Source: Bacteroidia bacterium
Lineage (GTDB): Bacteria > Bacteroidota > Bacteroidia > SXHM01
DNA: 64,000 nucleotides
Assembly (NCBI GenBank): GCA_022072225.1
Contig: JAJVIC010000001.1
Coordinates: 222,340-286,339 of the forward strand
Reading direction: 5' to 3'
The notes beneath the pieces are model-generated. The model had not been told where the DNA came from. It saw only the letters and a list, made by a program, of their open reading frames with translations, and ran no database searches. Below, one piece after another: positions 1-9,105 of this stretch (position 1 is its first letter; each line of letters opens with the position of its first letter). The translations under genes were made by a program, and so were the position numbers.

Positions 1-1
1 G

Positions 2-970
2 GCAACAGAACCCAACACCCGCATTTTTAAAGTAACCGACAACAACATGCTGCAATATGCAAAAGCCCTGCGCCTTATTTTTATGGAGGACCAGGCCGCC
101 TTTGTATTGCGCGACCCCGATTTTGCTACTCCTTATGAAACCAACTGGGACGGGCTGATTACCACAGCCGAAAGTCACCCCACCGATGAGCAGGTGGACG
201 ACCTGCTGACGCAGAAAACCAACGATGTGGAAGCGCAGATGCGCCTGTGCCGTAATAAATGGATGGACACCAAGCCGTTTATAAAAAAGGCATTTCCGAA
301 TAATCCTACTATATGGAACGAGTTTGGGTTTAACGATTACAAAGATGTGGACCACAGCCAGGCGGGGCTTATAAAATTTATGCGCTTAGTGCATCTTACG
401 GCAGTAAAATATACAGCACAGCTCACCGCAGTAAATTATACCATTGCAATGATAGCCGAAATAGAAACCCTGCGTGCGGCACTGAGCCTTGCCAATGATT
501 TGCAGGAAAAATTCAAGAAAGACATACCCGTGCTTACCCAGCAGCGGGTAGATAAACACAATGCCGTTTACACAGTTTGTCAAACGGTGTGCGAAACAGG
601 TAAACTTATTTTCCGTGACGATTATGCCAACTACCAGAAATACCTGCTGCCCGCCAGTGACGAAAGCCCAGCGCTGTTTATATTGAAAGGTAAGGTTATA
701 CAACCCGCTATAGGTCCGCCTCCAACACCAGGTAGCCCTGCATCAGGAGGAACTCCCGTTGAAGATGTTACCGTTACCGTGCAGGGTTTGCCTGCAATAA
801 CCACCCAAACCGACAGCAACGGAAACTATGGTTTTGGCAGCATACCCCCGGGAACTTATACCATTAATTTTGGCAAACCGGGCTATATGCCCCACTCGGT
901 GCCGGGCGTGGTGATTACCGACCTTGCCAATGCGGTAACGCTGAATGTTACACTTACACCTATGCCGTAA
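2..970 (+). CDS. Carboxypeptidase-regulatory-like domain protein, 5' end outside the window
   Basis: The reading frame is open to the first bases of the window, so the gene probably begins upstream; the first Met inside is at 47. The N-terminal two thirds is a helical region of unknown function. The last ~90 residues form a CarboxypepD_reg-type beta sandwich, recognised by the DSNGNYGF and PPGTYTI motifs and preceded by a Pro/Gly-rich linker. No T9SS sorting tail is present. The architecture matches the protein at 54610-55818, so the two look like distant paralogues at opposite ends of the window. The function of this pairing of a helical domain with a regulatory-like domain is unknown to me. 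Confidence 0.75.
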   Translation, partial: ATEPNTRIFKVTDNNMLQYAKALRLIFMEDQAAFVLRDPDFATPYETNWDGLITTAESHPTDEQVDDLLTQKTNDVEAQMRLCRNKWMDTKPFIKKAFPNNPTIWNEFGFNDYKDVDHSQAGLIKFMRLVHLTAVKYTAQLTAVNYTIAMIAEIETLRAALSLANDLQEKFKKDIPVLTQQRVDKHNAVYTVCQTVCETGKLIFRDDYANYQKYLLPASDESPALFILKGKVIQPAIGPPPTPGSPASGGTPVEDVTVTVQGLPAITTQTDSNGNYGFGSIPPGTYTINFGKPGYMPHSVPGVVITDLANAVTLNVTLTPMP

Positions 971-1014
971 AAGCGAAAGAAAATTGTTTTATTATTGCTT
1001 GAAATTTAAAAACC

Positions 1015-1348
1015 ATGAAGTTTTTTACTTTTTTTCTATCGCTTATTATTCTCAGGCGCAGTAATGGCACAGGAAAAAGGAGAAACTGTTCTGGTGCGCT
1101 TAGTGGAAGCACAATCAGGTCAGACAATTATTAAATCAGAAATAATTATCTCTTACGGAAATAATAAAACCGAAACAATTGAACTGCAACACCTGAAAAA
1201 AGATTATCCTGTTGAAAATATTAATAAGTTAAATGAGGTAATAAATAATCTTTATACAGAAGGTTATGAAATTGTGTCTGCTGCAACAAATAATACAAAC
1301 GATATAGACCGGAACTCTGTTCTATGGGTATTTAGAAAAAAGAAATAA
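1015..1348 (+). pseudogene. Small secreted protein with apparent frameshift in the signal peptide
   Basis: The longest clean frame starts at 1064 (94 aa), but its first residues, VMAQEKGE, look like the end of a signal peptide with AQ cleavage. An ATG at 1015 in another frame encodes MKFFTFFLSLII, a typical signal-peptide start. Joining the two frames near 1048-1052 gives a convincing secretion signal, so either the sequence has an indel error or the gene carries a real frameshift. The mature part (about 90 aa) is polar, with segments such as LNEVINNLYTEGYEIVSA that resemble small DUF4177-like proteins; that resemblance is weak. It lies just upstream of a large T9SS protein. Confidence 0.55.
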
Positions 1349-1367
1349 ATTACTAAACCTAAACCAA

Positions 1368-4300
1368 ATGAAAAAATTATTACTCATTTTATCCGCTGCG
1401 CTGGTTTACATTAATTGTGAGGCGCAAACTATTTTAAATGTTGGACCCGGGCAAACATATTTAACCATAACACAGGCTTATGCCGCAATACCGGCAACGA
1501 TAACAGGAGCTTATGAAATAAGGTTAATGTCGGGATATAATTCTGCCAGTGAAACATTTCCATTATCGCTGGCTTACAAGACAGGCGCAAGTTCTGTAAA
1601 CACTATAAAAATTATTCCCCAGGTAGCCAATTTGCAAATCACTTCATCTAATTCAGATGCAACAGTAAAAATTCTTGGCTCGTATATAACAATTGATGGA
1701 AGGGTTGGAGGCACGGGTGACACAGCTAATTTCAAAATAATTAATTCAAATGTTGCAGGTAATGCAATCGAAATTAATTATAACGGTGGCCAATACCCAA
1801 CCAGTAATACTCTGAAATACTGTAATGTTTCAGGGATGAATACAAACACAAATGAAGGAGTTATTTATTATACTTCCAGAGGGAGTAATAATTTAATTAC
1901 AAAATGTGTAATACATAGTTTAGGCAGTAATTTGCCGTCAAACTTAATAAGGGTGAGCATTACTGCTCCCAGTTCTGGTAATTCAATTATTGACAATTAT
2001 TTATTTGATTATGCAAGTAGAGCAATACAAATATATACAGATACAGATTGGTTAGTTAGCGGCAATCATATATATGGAGGCTCTATTTCAAATAGCTTGT
2101 GGAATGCGATAAGTATAAGTATTTATTCTGCAGATTCTGCAACTGTAACAGGAAATTATATTGGCGGATCGCAGCCATACTGTTTAGGTTCACCTTCTGG
2201 TACAACCACCTCAGGTATTGGGGTTACTGGTCCAGCAAATAGTTATGCCATAGTCAGGAACAATCAGGTAAAAAATATTTATTCAGAAAATAATTTTACT
2301 GGTATATCCGTCAGCACCGATAATGCTGATATTTCAGACAATGTAATTGGTGATACTGCTTACAACTACAGTATTGGAGTTCATGTCAATTACACTGGAA
2401 ATAGAGCCATTTATGGTATATTTACACAAACCAGTGGAATTATTGACAATAATATAATAGGCGGTATTAATATTTATGCAGAGAACATTGACGTTGATAC
2501 TGTAACCTTTTATGCAATTAATACAGGAGGTACAATCTGTTCAAATAATCGCATAGGTAGTACTAATAGCCAAAATAATATTCTTTTGGGCGATTCTATA
2601 ATATCAGGTGTTCCAGGTCAGCGATATAATTTTTTTGGCATATACAATATTGGAACATCTGGCATATCTGAAAATAACGTAATATCAAATATTACAATGC
2701 CAAAGGGTAATAGCTTTACTGGTATCAAAGGAACCAAAGTTTTCGATAATTTGATAACTAATGTTTCTAATCCTGTCTATTACAATAGTCGTTTTTGTGA
2801 TATGACTGGAATTGTAGCAAGAGATTCTGTTATGAATAATTCTATTATGAATTTTAATAGTTCTGTAACATATGCTTATACAACCAATATCTCCGTTGGT
2901 AAATTAGTTGGAATTTTAAAAGATGTTACATATAGTGACACTATACAGATAAAAAATAATTTAATAAAAAATTTCAACTCTGATGATAGAAGCCTTATGT
3001 ATGGTATTTATGTTCCCAGTACATTATCCACAAATGATGATATTACAAAAGGGAATGCAACTATTCAGAATAATACTATATTGAATTTTTCAAACGCAAA
3101 ACCTCAGTATTCATTAACCGGTATATCATATATAAGGGGAATTGTCGGTAATAATTTAGTACGCAACTTTAACTCAAATGGCGGGTGCATAGGTATCTAT
3201 AATTATATAAGTTCTGGCTTTAATAGTGGAAATATTGGAAAAAGTTTTATTGAGAATAACATAATTGATTCCTTATTTACAAAAGGGGGTAGTATGTTTG
3301 GAATCTATTCACATAGAGGCACAATAAAAAATAATACTATTTCAAGACTTTATGCTGATTCTTCAAGTACTAACGACTTAGACCCAATAAGAGGAATTTA
3401 TGTATACTTACATCAAGCTTACGAAGATTCAATAATTGTTTATAATAATGTAATTTCAAAACTTTACAGTAGAGCATTAAACGCCCCTATAACAATTACA
3501 GGAATTCATATTGCTGTTCAAGCTTCGCCATTAGGCGCAACCTTATGGGTAAGAAATAACTCAGTAATGAATATAGGTGCAAACCCATTAACAGTGGGGG
3601 ATAGTATTATTGGAATAAAAACTTATCGTTATAATGGTTATACCAATAATGAAATGAATCTGTATAATAATTTGATACGACTCGGTATTGATGAAACTGG
3701 TAATACTATTTCTTCTGACGCTACATTGTTGGGTATTATGACAAGCGGCTATGATTATCAGGGTAATTATAATTACAATACCGTTTACATAGGAGGCAGT
3801 AATCCGGGCAACTCAAACTCAATGGCATTTTGTGGGCAACCCACAAATTTTTATAATAATCTCTTGTGTAATAAACGCACAACTTCGGGTTCAGGTAAAA
3901 ACTATTCTTTCTGGACTAGAAACACCAATCATACTGCCGATAATTGTTTACTTTTCAGCAATGGCAATGGCGGTATTTTGGCTTCGGTAGATGGTGGTGT
4001 AACTCCTTTAAATTCTATTTCTGCTTTACAAAATGCAGATGCCGGGCAACATAGTTATTCAATATCCGGGGATCCGCTATTAGATACGCCCGAAGGTAAT
4101 GAGGCAACGGTAAACCTAAGCCCTACAGGTATAAGCCCGGCTCTTGCTGCCGGAGTTTACCTGCCTTCTATTTTAGTTGATTATTATTACTTCACAAGAG
4201 GATTTACCCCTACAATCGGTGCAATTGAAAATAATATAAATGTTGGCATTGGTAATTCTGAAGAAACATTTTTCGGTATTTACCCCAACCCCGCCACCGA

Positions 4301-4508
4301 GCAAATCAATTTCAATTTTACAGAGCCCACCCCGGCACAAACATTTATTACCATAAGCAACACGCTGGGTCAGGTAATAAAAACTGAGCGCCTGCCTGCG
4401 GGGCTTAGTAATTATACTGTTAATGTAAGCGGGCTTGCACCGGGCATGTATATTGTAAAAACAGAAAACAGCGCAGGAGGTTCGTCTGCTAAAATTATAA
4501 AACAGTAA
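1368..4508 (+). CDS. T9SS-secreted surface protein with parallel beta-helix-type repeats
   Basis: A 1046-aa protein with a signal peptide at residues 1-20 ending CEAQ. The body is rich in Asn, Ile and Gly with many short NNxI/GNxI/GIY segments, typical of right-handed parallel beta-helix proteins (pectate-lyase-like fold). I see no catalytic motif. The last ~80 residues are a T9SS type A sorting domain (YPNPATEQ, then LGQVIKTE, GLAPGMYIVK, and a final KIIKQ). The product is therefore expected to be exported, cross the outer membrane by T9SS and be anchored or released at the surface, perhaps as an adhesin. A strong hairpin terminator follows at 4526. Confidence 0.9.
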   Translation: MKKLLLILSAALVYINCEAQTILNVGPGQTYLTITQAYAAIPATITGAYEIRLMSGYNSASETFPLSLAYKTGASSVNTIKIIPQVANLQITSSNSDATVKILGSYITIDGRVGGTGDTANFKIINSNVAGNAIEINYNGGQYPTSNTLKYCNVSGMNTNTNEGVIYYTSRGSNNLITKCVIHSLGSNLPSNLIRVSITAPSSGNSIIDNYLFDYASRAIQIYTDTDWLVSGNHIYGGSISNSLWNAISISIYSADSATVTGNYIGGSQPYCLGSPSGTTTSGIGVTGPANSYAIVRNNQVKNIYSENNFTGISVSTDNADISDNVIGDTAYNYSIGVHVNYTGNRAIYGIFTQTSGIIDNNIIGGINIYAENIDVDTVTFYAINTGGTICSNNRIGSTNSQNNILLGDSIISGVPGQRYNFFGIYNIGTSGISENNVISNITMPKGNSFTGIKGTKVFDNLITNVSNPVYYNSRFCDMTGIVARDSVMNNSIMNFNSSVTYAYTTNISVGKLVGILKDVTYSDTIQIKNNLIKNFNSDDRSLMYGIYVPSTLSTNDDITKGNATIQNNTILNFSNAKPQYSLTGISYIRGIVGNNLVRNFNSNGGCIGIYNYISSGFNSGNIGKSFIENNIIDSLFTKGGSMFGIYSHRGTIKNNTISRLYADSSSTNDLDPIRGIYVYLHQAYEDSIIVYNNVISKLYSRALNAPITITGIHIAVQASPLGATLWVRNNSVMNIGANPLTVGDSIIGIKTYRYNGYTNNEMNLYNNLIRLGIDETGNTISSDATLLGIMTSGYDYQGNYNYNTVYIGGSNPGNSNSMAFCGQPTNFYNNLLCNKRTTSGSGKNYSFWTRNTNHTADNCLLFSNGNGGILASVDGGVTPLNSISALQNADAGQHSYSISGDPLLDTPEGNEATVNLSPTGISPALAAGVYLPSILVDYYYFTRGFTPTIGAIENNINVGIGNSEETFFGIYPNPATEQINFNFTEPTPAQTFITISNTLGQVIKTERLPAGLSNYTVNVSGLAPGMYIVKTENSAGGSSAKIIKQ

Positions 4509-4525
4509 AGCAGAGGTTTATCTTG

Positions 4526-4557
4526 CAACGCCACGCCTAAAGCGTGGCGTTGTTGTT
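4526..4557 (+). terminator. Hairpin terminator after the T9SS protein gene
   Basis: An 11-bp perfect stem (CAACGCCACGC at 4526-4536 with GCGTGGCGTTG at 4542-4552) closes a 5-base loop and is followed by TTGTTT. It lies 17 bases past the stop codon of the gene ending at 4508. Confidence 0.8.
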
Positions 4558-4611
4558 TAAAAGAATTTATGTTCCACTTAAACCCCGGCTGGCTTGGATG
4601 TGCGATAGGTT

Positions 4612-4680
4612 GGTCGGGTTCCGATAAAATGGGAATGCAATCCCGACCTTAGAGCAGGCGGATTGTTAATCCATGAGGGA
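4612..4680. repeat. Intergenic palindromic (REP-like) debris
   Basis: GGTCGGG (4612-4618) pairs with CCCGACC (4642-4648), with inner TTCC/GGAA pairing, and a second small hairpin, GGATT-GTT-AATCC, follows. Bacteroidota intergenic regions often carry such short palindromic elements. No gene is visible between 4558 and 4725. Confidence 0.4.
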
Positions 4681-4725
4681 TGAAATGAAGTTTTAATTTT
4701 TGAACGAGGTGCTTTACTAAACATT

Positions 4726-5253
4726 ATGAAAATATTTTACACATTATTTTTTATAGTTGGCTTTACCACCAGCCTATCTGCTCAAATAAAGTGCAACGGA
4801 ACTTTTAGAACAGAAAAAGAAACCTACAGAAATGGACAAACACGTTTTGAATACTCTTATTGTAATGATACTTGTGTAAGAGTGGACAACTATCGCAAAG
4901 ACGGAGTTCTTATAGGAACAAAAAAATACTCCTATACACCGGATACTGTTTCAATAATGAATGTTTATCGTGAGGATGGAAGTAAAGTAATCTATGAAAG
5001 ACAAATTAATGGCAGGGATGACGGAGAATATTATATCTATTATCCTGATGGCTCAGTGCAGTTAGAAGCTATGAGTAAAAACGGCATAAGGTTGTCTGAA
5101 AGAATTTACAACGAAAAAGGAGTTTTAACCATTGAAACATTATGTGATGAGCAAGGCATGAACTGTATTTCAAAAGCATTTGATGAAAAAGGAAATGTTA
5201 TTAAAGAGAAGAAAATAAAAGCCAGTAAAGTAGTATATAAGCCAGTAAAATAG
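4726..5253 (+). CDS. Secreted protein with MORN/YwqK-like repeats
   Basis: A 175-aa protein with a signal peptide (about residues 1-19, ending LSAQ). The body has repeated units of the form G-x-x-x-Y-Y-x-G-x, for example NGRDDGEYYIYYPDGSVQ and NGIRLSERIYNEKGVLT, characteristic of MORN_2 or YwqK-type antitoxin-repeat proteins. In Bacteroidota these are usually exported proteins of unknown role. Two Cys (TLCDEQGMNC) near the C-terminus could form a disulfide. It stands alone on the plus strand. Confidence 0.7.
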   Translation: MKIFYTLFFIVGFTTSLSAQIKCNGTFRTEKETYRNGQTRFEYSYCNDTCVRVDNYRKDGVLIGTKKYSYTPDTVSIMNVYREDGSKVIYERQINGRDDGEYYIYYPDGSVQLEAMSKNGIRLSERIYNEKGVLTIETLCDEQGMNCISKAFDEKGNVIKEKKIKASKVVYKPVK

Positions 5254-5261
5254 CCTTAGCT

Positions 5262-5284
5262 GAGCGGCATTTGCAATGCTGGTC
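5262..5284. repeat. Dispersed palindromic repeat, degenerate copy
   Basis: GAGCGGCAT-TTGCA-ATGCTGGTC is an imperfect hairpin (7 of 9 pairs). Read on the minus strand it shares at least 20 identical bases with the perfect copy at 52053-52075. It sits in the convergent gap between the gene ending at 5253 and the ABC ATPase gene. Confidence 0.55.
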
Positions 5285-5322
5285 AGAACCTGACAGAATT
5301 TTTAATTCTGCAAATAGTAAGA

Positions 5323-5946
5323 TCACTTCTTATAATCCTCAATCACCAATTCCTTTTTACAAAAGAAATATTCATCGGACTGTTTGTTGGAGCAAACAAT
5401 AAAGAGGCGGTTGGCAGAGTAATCGTTTACTAAGTTTTTGTACCATGCTACTCCGCTGCTGTCAAGGTTTGAGAGCGGTTCGTCTAATAAAGCCACAGGC
5501 GTATCACTGAAAATGCAGAGCGCAAGTTTTACGCGCTGCTTCATGCCGGAAGAAAAATATTTCAGTTGCTTGTTGGCAGATTTGTTAAGGCCCGTTGCTT
5601 CCAGCACTTCACTTGCGGTAAGTTTTTTTAAAAACGGTTTGAAGTTGGAATGGAATTGCAGGGTTTCTGTAAGGGTAAATTCTTCCGGCAATTCCAGGTA
5701 AGGTGAGGCAAACGAGAAATAGCGGAACACATCGTCTATGTCAATTTCTTTTCCTTCGTGTTTGTAAATTACTTTTCCTTCCGATGGTGCAATATTTCCC
5801 AGAATAGTTTGCAGCAAGGTTGATTTTCCCGAACCGTTTGCGCCCAATAAAACAACGTGTTCACCGGATTTGAATTCATCATTCACCCCGCGGAATATCC
5901 ATTCCTGGTTGTAGCGTTTGCCAGTGTTTTCAAGGATGATGTTCAT
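5323..5946 (-). CDS. ABC transporter ATP-binding protein
   Basis: A 207-aa nucleotide-binding domain. It has Walker A GANGSGKST (residues 35-43), an ABC signature in the variant form FSSGMKQ (131-137, with SSGMK in place of LSGGQ), Walker B VALLDE (151-156) and the D-loop SNLD. The short length and the variant signature fit the heme-exporter-like (CcmA-type) branch of small ATPases, but no membrane partner is adjacent, so the substrate is unknown. Its ATG overlaps the TAA of the upstream E1 gene by one base (TAATG), so the two are translationally coupled. Confidence 0.85.
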   Translation of the reverse strand: MNIILENTGKRYNQEWIFRGVNDEFKSGEHVVLLGANGSGKSTLLQTILGNIAPSEGKVIYKHEGKEIDIDDVFRYFSFASPYLELPEEFTLTETLQFHSNFKPFLKKLTASEVLEATGLNKSANKQLKYFSSGMKQRVKLALCIFSDTPVALLDEPLSNLDSSGVAWYKNLVNDYSANRLFIVCSNKQSDEYFFCKKELVIEDYKK

Positions 5947-7934
5947 TAATACTTCACTAAGTCCAATAGCTGATTTTCAAATCTTGCTTTAGGTAAAAAA
6001 TTCCATTCCAGTTCGCTTACAAAAGGAACCGGAGTATCTAAACTTGCTGAACGCATAACGGGCGCATCTAAAAATTGAAAACAGTTCTCGTTGATGAAGG
6101 CACTGAGTTCTGCTCCAATTCCGCCAATCAGCGTGTCTTCATGCAGTATAATTACTTTGCCTGTTTTTTTTACAGTTTCAAGAATTGCTTCTTTGTCAAA
6201 AGGTAAAAGTGTTCTGAGGTCCAGCAGGTCGGCTTTTATAGTTGGGTTTCTGCTCAAAGTTTCCAAAGCCCAATGAACACCAAAACCGTAAGTAATAATG
6301 CTTACATCAGTTCCTGCTTTCACCAGATTTGCTTTTCCTATTTCTATGTTGTAATAATCATCAGGCACCTCACCCGAAATACTGCGGTATAAAGCCTTGT
6401 GCTCAAAAAACAAAACAGGGTTGGGGTCTTCTATTGCTGAAATAAGCAGGCCTTTTGCATCAGCAGGAAAAGCAGGGTAAACGATTTTTAATCCCGGAAC
6501 ATGGAAGAACCATGCTTCGTTACTTTGCGAGTGAAAAGGTCCGGCTGCAACTCCTGCACCTGTGGGCATACGCACCACCACATCCGCATTTTGTCCCCAA
6601 CGCCAATGCGATTTGGCCAGGTTATTTACAATCTGATTGAAACCACAGGTTACAAAATCTGCAAACTGCATTTCTACTACTGACTTATATCCATTGATGG
6701 AAAGCCCAAGTCCTGCTCCAATAATGGCCGATTCACAAAGTGGTGTGTTACGTACCCGTTCTTTTCCGAACTCAGCAACAAAGCCTTCGGTTACTTTAAA
6801 AACACCACCATATTCTGCAATATCCTGCCCCATTAAAATAAGGTTGGGATGTTTCTTCATGGCTTGTTTTAATCCTGACGAAACTGCGTCAATAAGTCGC
6901 AGATTGCTTGATTTTGTTGAAGAGGGCTGAATTTTTATTTCTGATTTTCTGAACAAATCAGCATATTCTGTTTCTGTGTCGGGTTTAATTAATGGCTCGT
7001 CAAAGGCAATTTTCAGACCTTCTTCAATCTCGGATTTCAGTTGCTTTCTGAAATCAGCAATTTTCTCTTGATTCAGTATTTTCTGTTCCAGCAGATAGTT
7101 CTCATAATTCATCAAAGGGTCTTGCTTTGCCCATTCCTCCTGTAATCCTTCGGGATAATATTTTGTGCCCGAAGCTTCTTCATGCCCGCGCATACGAAAG
7201 GTCATACACTCTAAAATAAACGGACGGTTTTTGCTCTGAATTTTTTCGCGCAGCGTTAGAACTGCATCGTAAACTTCCAGAATATTATTACCGTCCACTT
7301 GTACAGCTTCAATGCCGTAGCCAATGGCTTTATCAATAAACTGCTTGCAGCGAAACTGTTCGGCAGAGGGCGTTGAAAGCCCCCAATAATTATTTTCGAT
7401 AATAAAAATTACCGGTAAATCCCAAACGGCTGCCACGTTAATGGATTCATGAAAATCACCTTCGCTTGCTCCTCCATCGCCTGTAAAAACTGCTGTTACT
7501 TTTTTGTTTTTCTTTAAAAGGTTTCCCAGTGCAATTCCGTCAGCTACGCCCATTTGCGGACCAAGGTGAGAAATCATTCCAATGATATTGTAGTCTTTCG
7601 CACCAAAGTGAAAAGAGCGGTCGCGCCCTTTTGTAAAGCCCGACATTTTTCCCTGAAATTGTGCAAACAAGCGCGAAAGCGGAATGCCTCTTCCCGTAAA
7701 AATTCCAAGGTTGCGGTGCATGGGCAAAATAAATTCTTCTTTGTCCATAGCCAAAGCAGTACCTACTGAAATGGCTTCCTGCCCCATGCCCGAAAACCAT
7801 TTAGATATTTTTCCCTGACGCAGCAGTAACAACATCTTTTCTTCTATCATTCTTGGTTTAAGAAGCTGATAGTAGAGTTGCAGTAGCGTTTCGTCAGAAT
7901 ATTTTTTGCGGTTGAATTTCATTGCCCTTATCAT
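5946..7934 (-). CDS. 2-oxoacid dehydrogenase E1, alpha and beta subunits fused
   Basis: A 662-aa protein with the E1 alpha half first (residues 1-330) and the transketolase-like E1 beta half second. The thiamine diphosphate motif begins GDGGASEGDFHES (152-164) and ends in ENN. The beta half carries ESAIIGAGLGLS and ADFVTCGFNQIVNN. It performs oxidative decarboxylation of a 2-oxoacid, pyruvate or branched-chain, passing the acyl group to a lipoylated E2. The fused form is common in Bacteroidota. A dihydrolipoyl dehydrogenase (E3) is encoded at 13563; no E2 is in the window. A Met five residues in (MKFNRKK) is an alternative start. Confidence 0.92.
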   Translation of the reverse strand: MIRAMKFNRKKYSDETLLQLYYQLLKPRMIEEKMLLLLRQGKISKWFSGMGQEAISVGTALAMDKEEFILPMHRNLGIFTGRGIPLSRLFAQFQGKMSGFTKGRDRSFHFGAKDYNIIGMISHLGPQMGVADGIALGNLLKKNKKVTAVFTGDGGASEGDFHESINVAAVWDLPVIFIIENNYWGLSTPSAEQFRCKQFIDKAIGYGIEAVQVDGNNILEVYDAVLTLREKIQSKNRPFILECMTFRMRGHEEASGTKYYPEGLQEEWAKQDPLMNYENYLLEQKILNQEKIADFRKQLKSEIEEGLKIAFDEPLIKPDTETEYADLFRKSEIKIQPSSTKSSNLRLIDAVSSGLKQAMKKHPNLILMGQDIAEYGGVFKVTEGFVAEFGKERVRNTPLCESAIIGAGLGLSINGYKSVVEMQFADFVTCGFNQIVNNLAKSHWRWGQNADVVVRMPTGAGVAAGPFHSQSNEAWFFHVPGLKIVYPAFPADAKGLLISAIEDPNPVLFFEHKALYRSISGEVPDDYYNIEIGKANLVKAGTDVSIITYGFGVHWALETLSRNPTIKADLLDLRTLLPFDKEAILETVKKTGKVIILHEDTLIGGIGAELSAFINENCFQFLDAPVMRSASLDTPVPFVSELEWNFLPKARFENQLLDLVKY

Positions 7935-7979
7935 TTGCGCGCGTAAAAGTATCTAAAAACCCTAACTTTGCTTATTGAA

Positions 7980-8111
7980 ATGACACAGGAAATTATAGTA
8001 GCAATACTCTTTATAGTAGCAGTTTATTTTGTTGGCAAAAAAATCTATATGCAAACCTTTGCCCATAAAGCCAAACCAGGCTGCGAGAAATGTGAGGCGG
8101 AAAAGAAATAA
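7980..8111 (+). CDS. Small FeoB-associated-type Cys-rich membrane protein
   Basis: A 43-aa ORF. It has one N-terminal membrane helix (IIVAILFIVAVYFVG), a short basic stretch and a C-terminal GCEKCEAEKK with a CxxC pair. The layout (IIVxILF...YxxKK...CxxC) matches the small FeoB-associated Cys-rich membrane family, members of which usually accompany ferrous iron transporters. No feoB is nearby. The gene ends 6 bases before pfkA, which suggests cotranscription. Its metal role here is inference from family resemblance. Confidence 0.6.
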   Translation: MTQEIIVAILFIVAVYFVGKKIYMQTFAHKAKPGCEKCEAEKK

Positions 8112-8117
8112 TCACTT

Positions 8118-9101
8118 ATGAAATCACAAATTAAAACCATAGCCATCTTCACATCCGGAGGCGATTCGCCTGGCATGAATACTGCTGTAAGAGCAGTTGT
8201 CAGAACAGCTTTACATCATGGAATTAAAGTATTCGGCATCATGTATGGCTATGACGGCATGATAAAAGGCGAATTCATTCCGCTGGATGCAACATCAGTA
8301 AGCGGAATTATACAACGCGGGGGAACCATTCTTAAAACAGCGCGCAGCAAACGTTTTATGACTGCTGAAGGAATGAAGGAAGCTGCTGTACAATTAAAAA
8401 AACAAAAAATTGATGCGGTGGTAGCCATCGGTGGTGACGGCACATTTAAAGGTGCTTTGGAGTTTTATTCTGTTTGTAAAATTCCGTTTGTTGGTTTGCC
8501 CGGAACAATTGATAACGACCTTGCAGGTTCTGATTTTACGATTGGTTACGATACTGCGGTAAATACCGTTATTCAGGCAGTTGATAAAATACGCGACACT
8601 GCAGAATCGCACGACCGCTTGTTTTTTGTGGAAGTAATGGGACGTGATGCCGGATTAATAGCTCTGAACAGCGGAATAGGCGTGGGAGCAGAAGCCATTC
8701 TTATTCCCGAAACCAAAACCTATATTGACGATTTAATCAAGTTGTTACAAAAAGGCTGGAAACGGAAAAAATCGAGTTACATTATCATTGTTGCCGAAGG
8801 CGATGATGCAGGAGGAGCTTATACAGTAGCCGAAAAAGTGAAAGCAAAGTTCGACAGATTGGATACACGCATTTCGGTGCTTGGGCATTTGCAGCGTGGA
8901 GGAAACCCAACAGCAAACGACAGGCTGCTTGCAACGCGTATGGGATATGAGGCGGTTGAAGCTTTAGTGAAAGGAAAGAAAAATGTGATGGTAGGAATAG
9001 TGGACAAGAATGTAGTTTTTACGCCTTTCTCAAAAGCGGTTAAATATCATGCAAAACCCGATAAATCGCTGATGAAAATGGTGGAAATACTTTCTGCATA
9101 A
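8118..9101 (+). CDS. pfkA: ATP-dependent 6-phosphofructokinase
   Basis: 327 aa, normal for bacterial PfkA. It phosphorylates fructose 6-phosphate to fructose 1,6-bisphosphate in glycolysis. Motifs seen are GGDSPGMN (14-21), IGGDGTFKG (ATP site; a Gly after GGD favours ATP over pyrophosphate), PGTIDND with the catalytic Asp, and MGRDAG. Start ATG at 8118 is 6 bases after the small CxxC gene. Confidence 0.95.
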   Translation: MKSQIKTIAIFTSGGDSPGMNTAVRAVVRTALHHGIKVFGIMYGYDGMIKGEFIPLDATSVSGIIQRGGTILKTARSKRFMTAEGMKEAAVQLKKQKIDAVVAIGGDGTFKGALEFYSVCKIPFVGLPGTIDNDLAGSDFTIGYDTAVNTVIQAVDKIRDTAESHDRLFFVEVMGRDAGLIALNSGIGVGAEAILIPETKTYIDDLIKLLQKGWKRKKSSYIIIVAEGDDAGGAYTVAEKVKAKFDRLDTRISVLGHLQRGGNPTANDRLLATRMGYEAVEALVKGKKNVMVGIVDKNVVFTPFSKAVKYHAKPDKSLMKMVEILSA

Positions 9102-9105
9102 TTTC

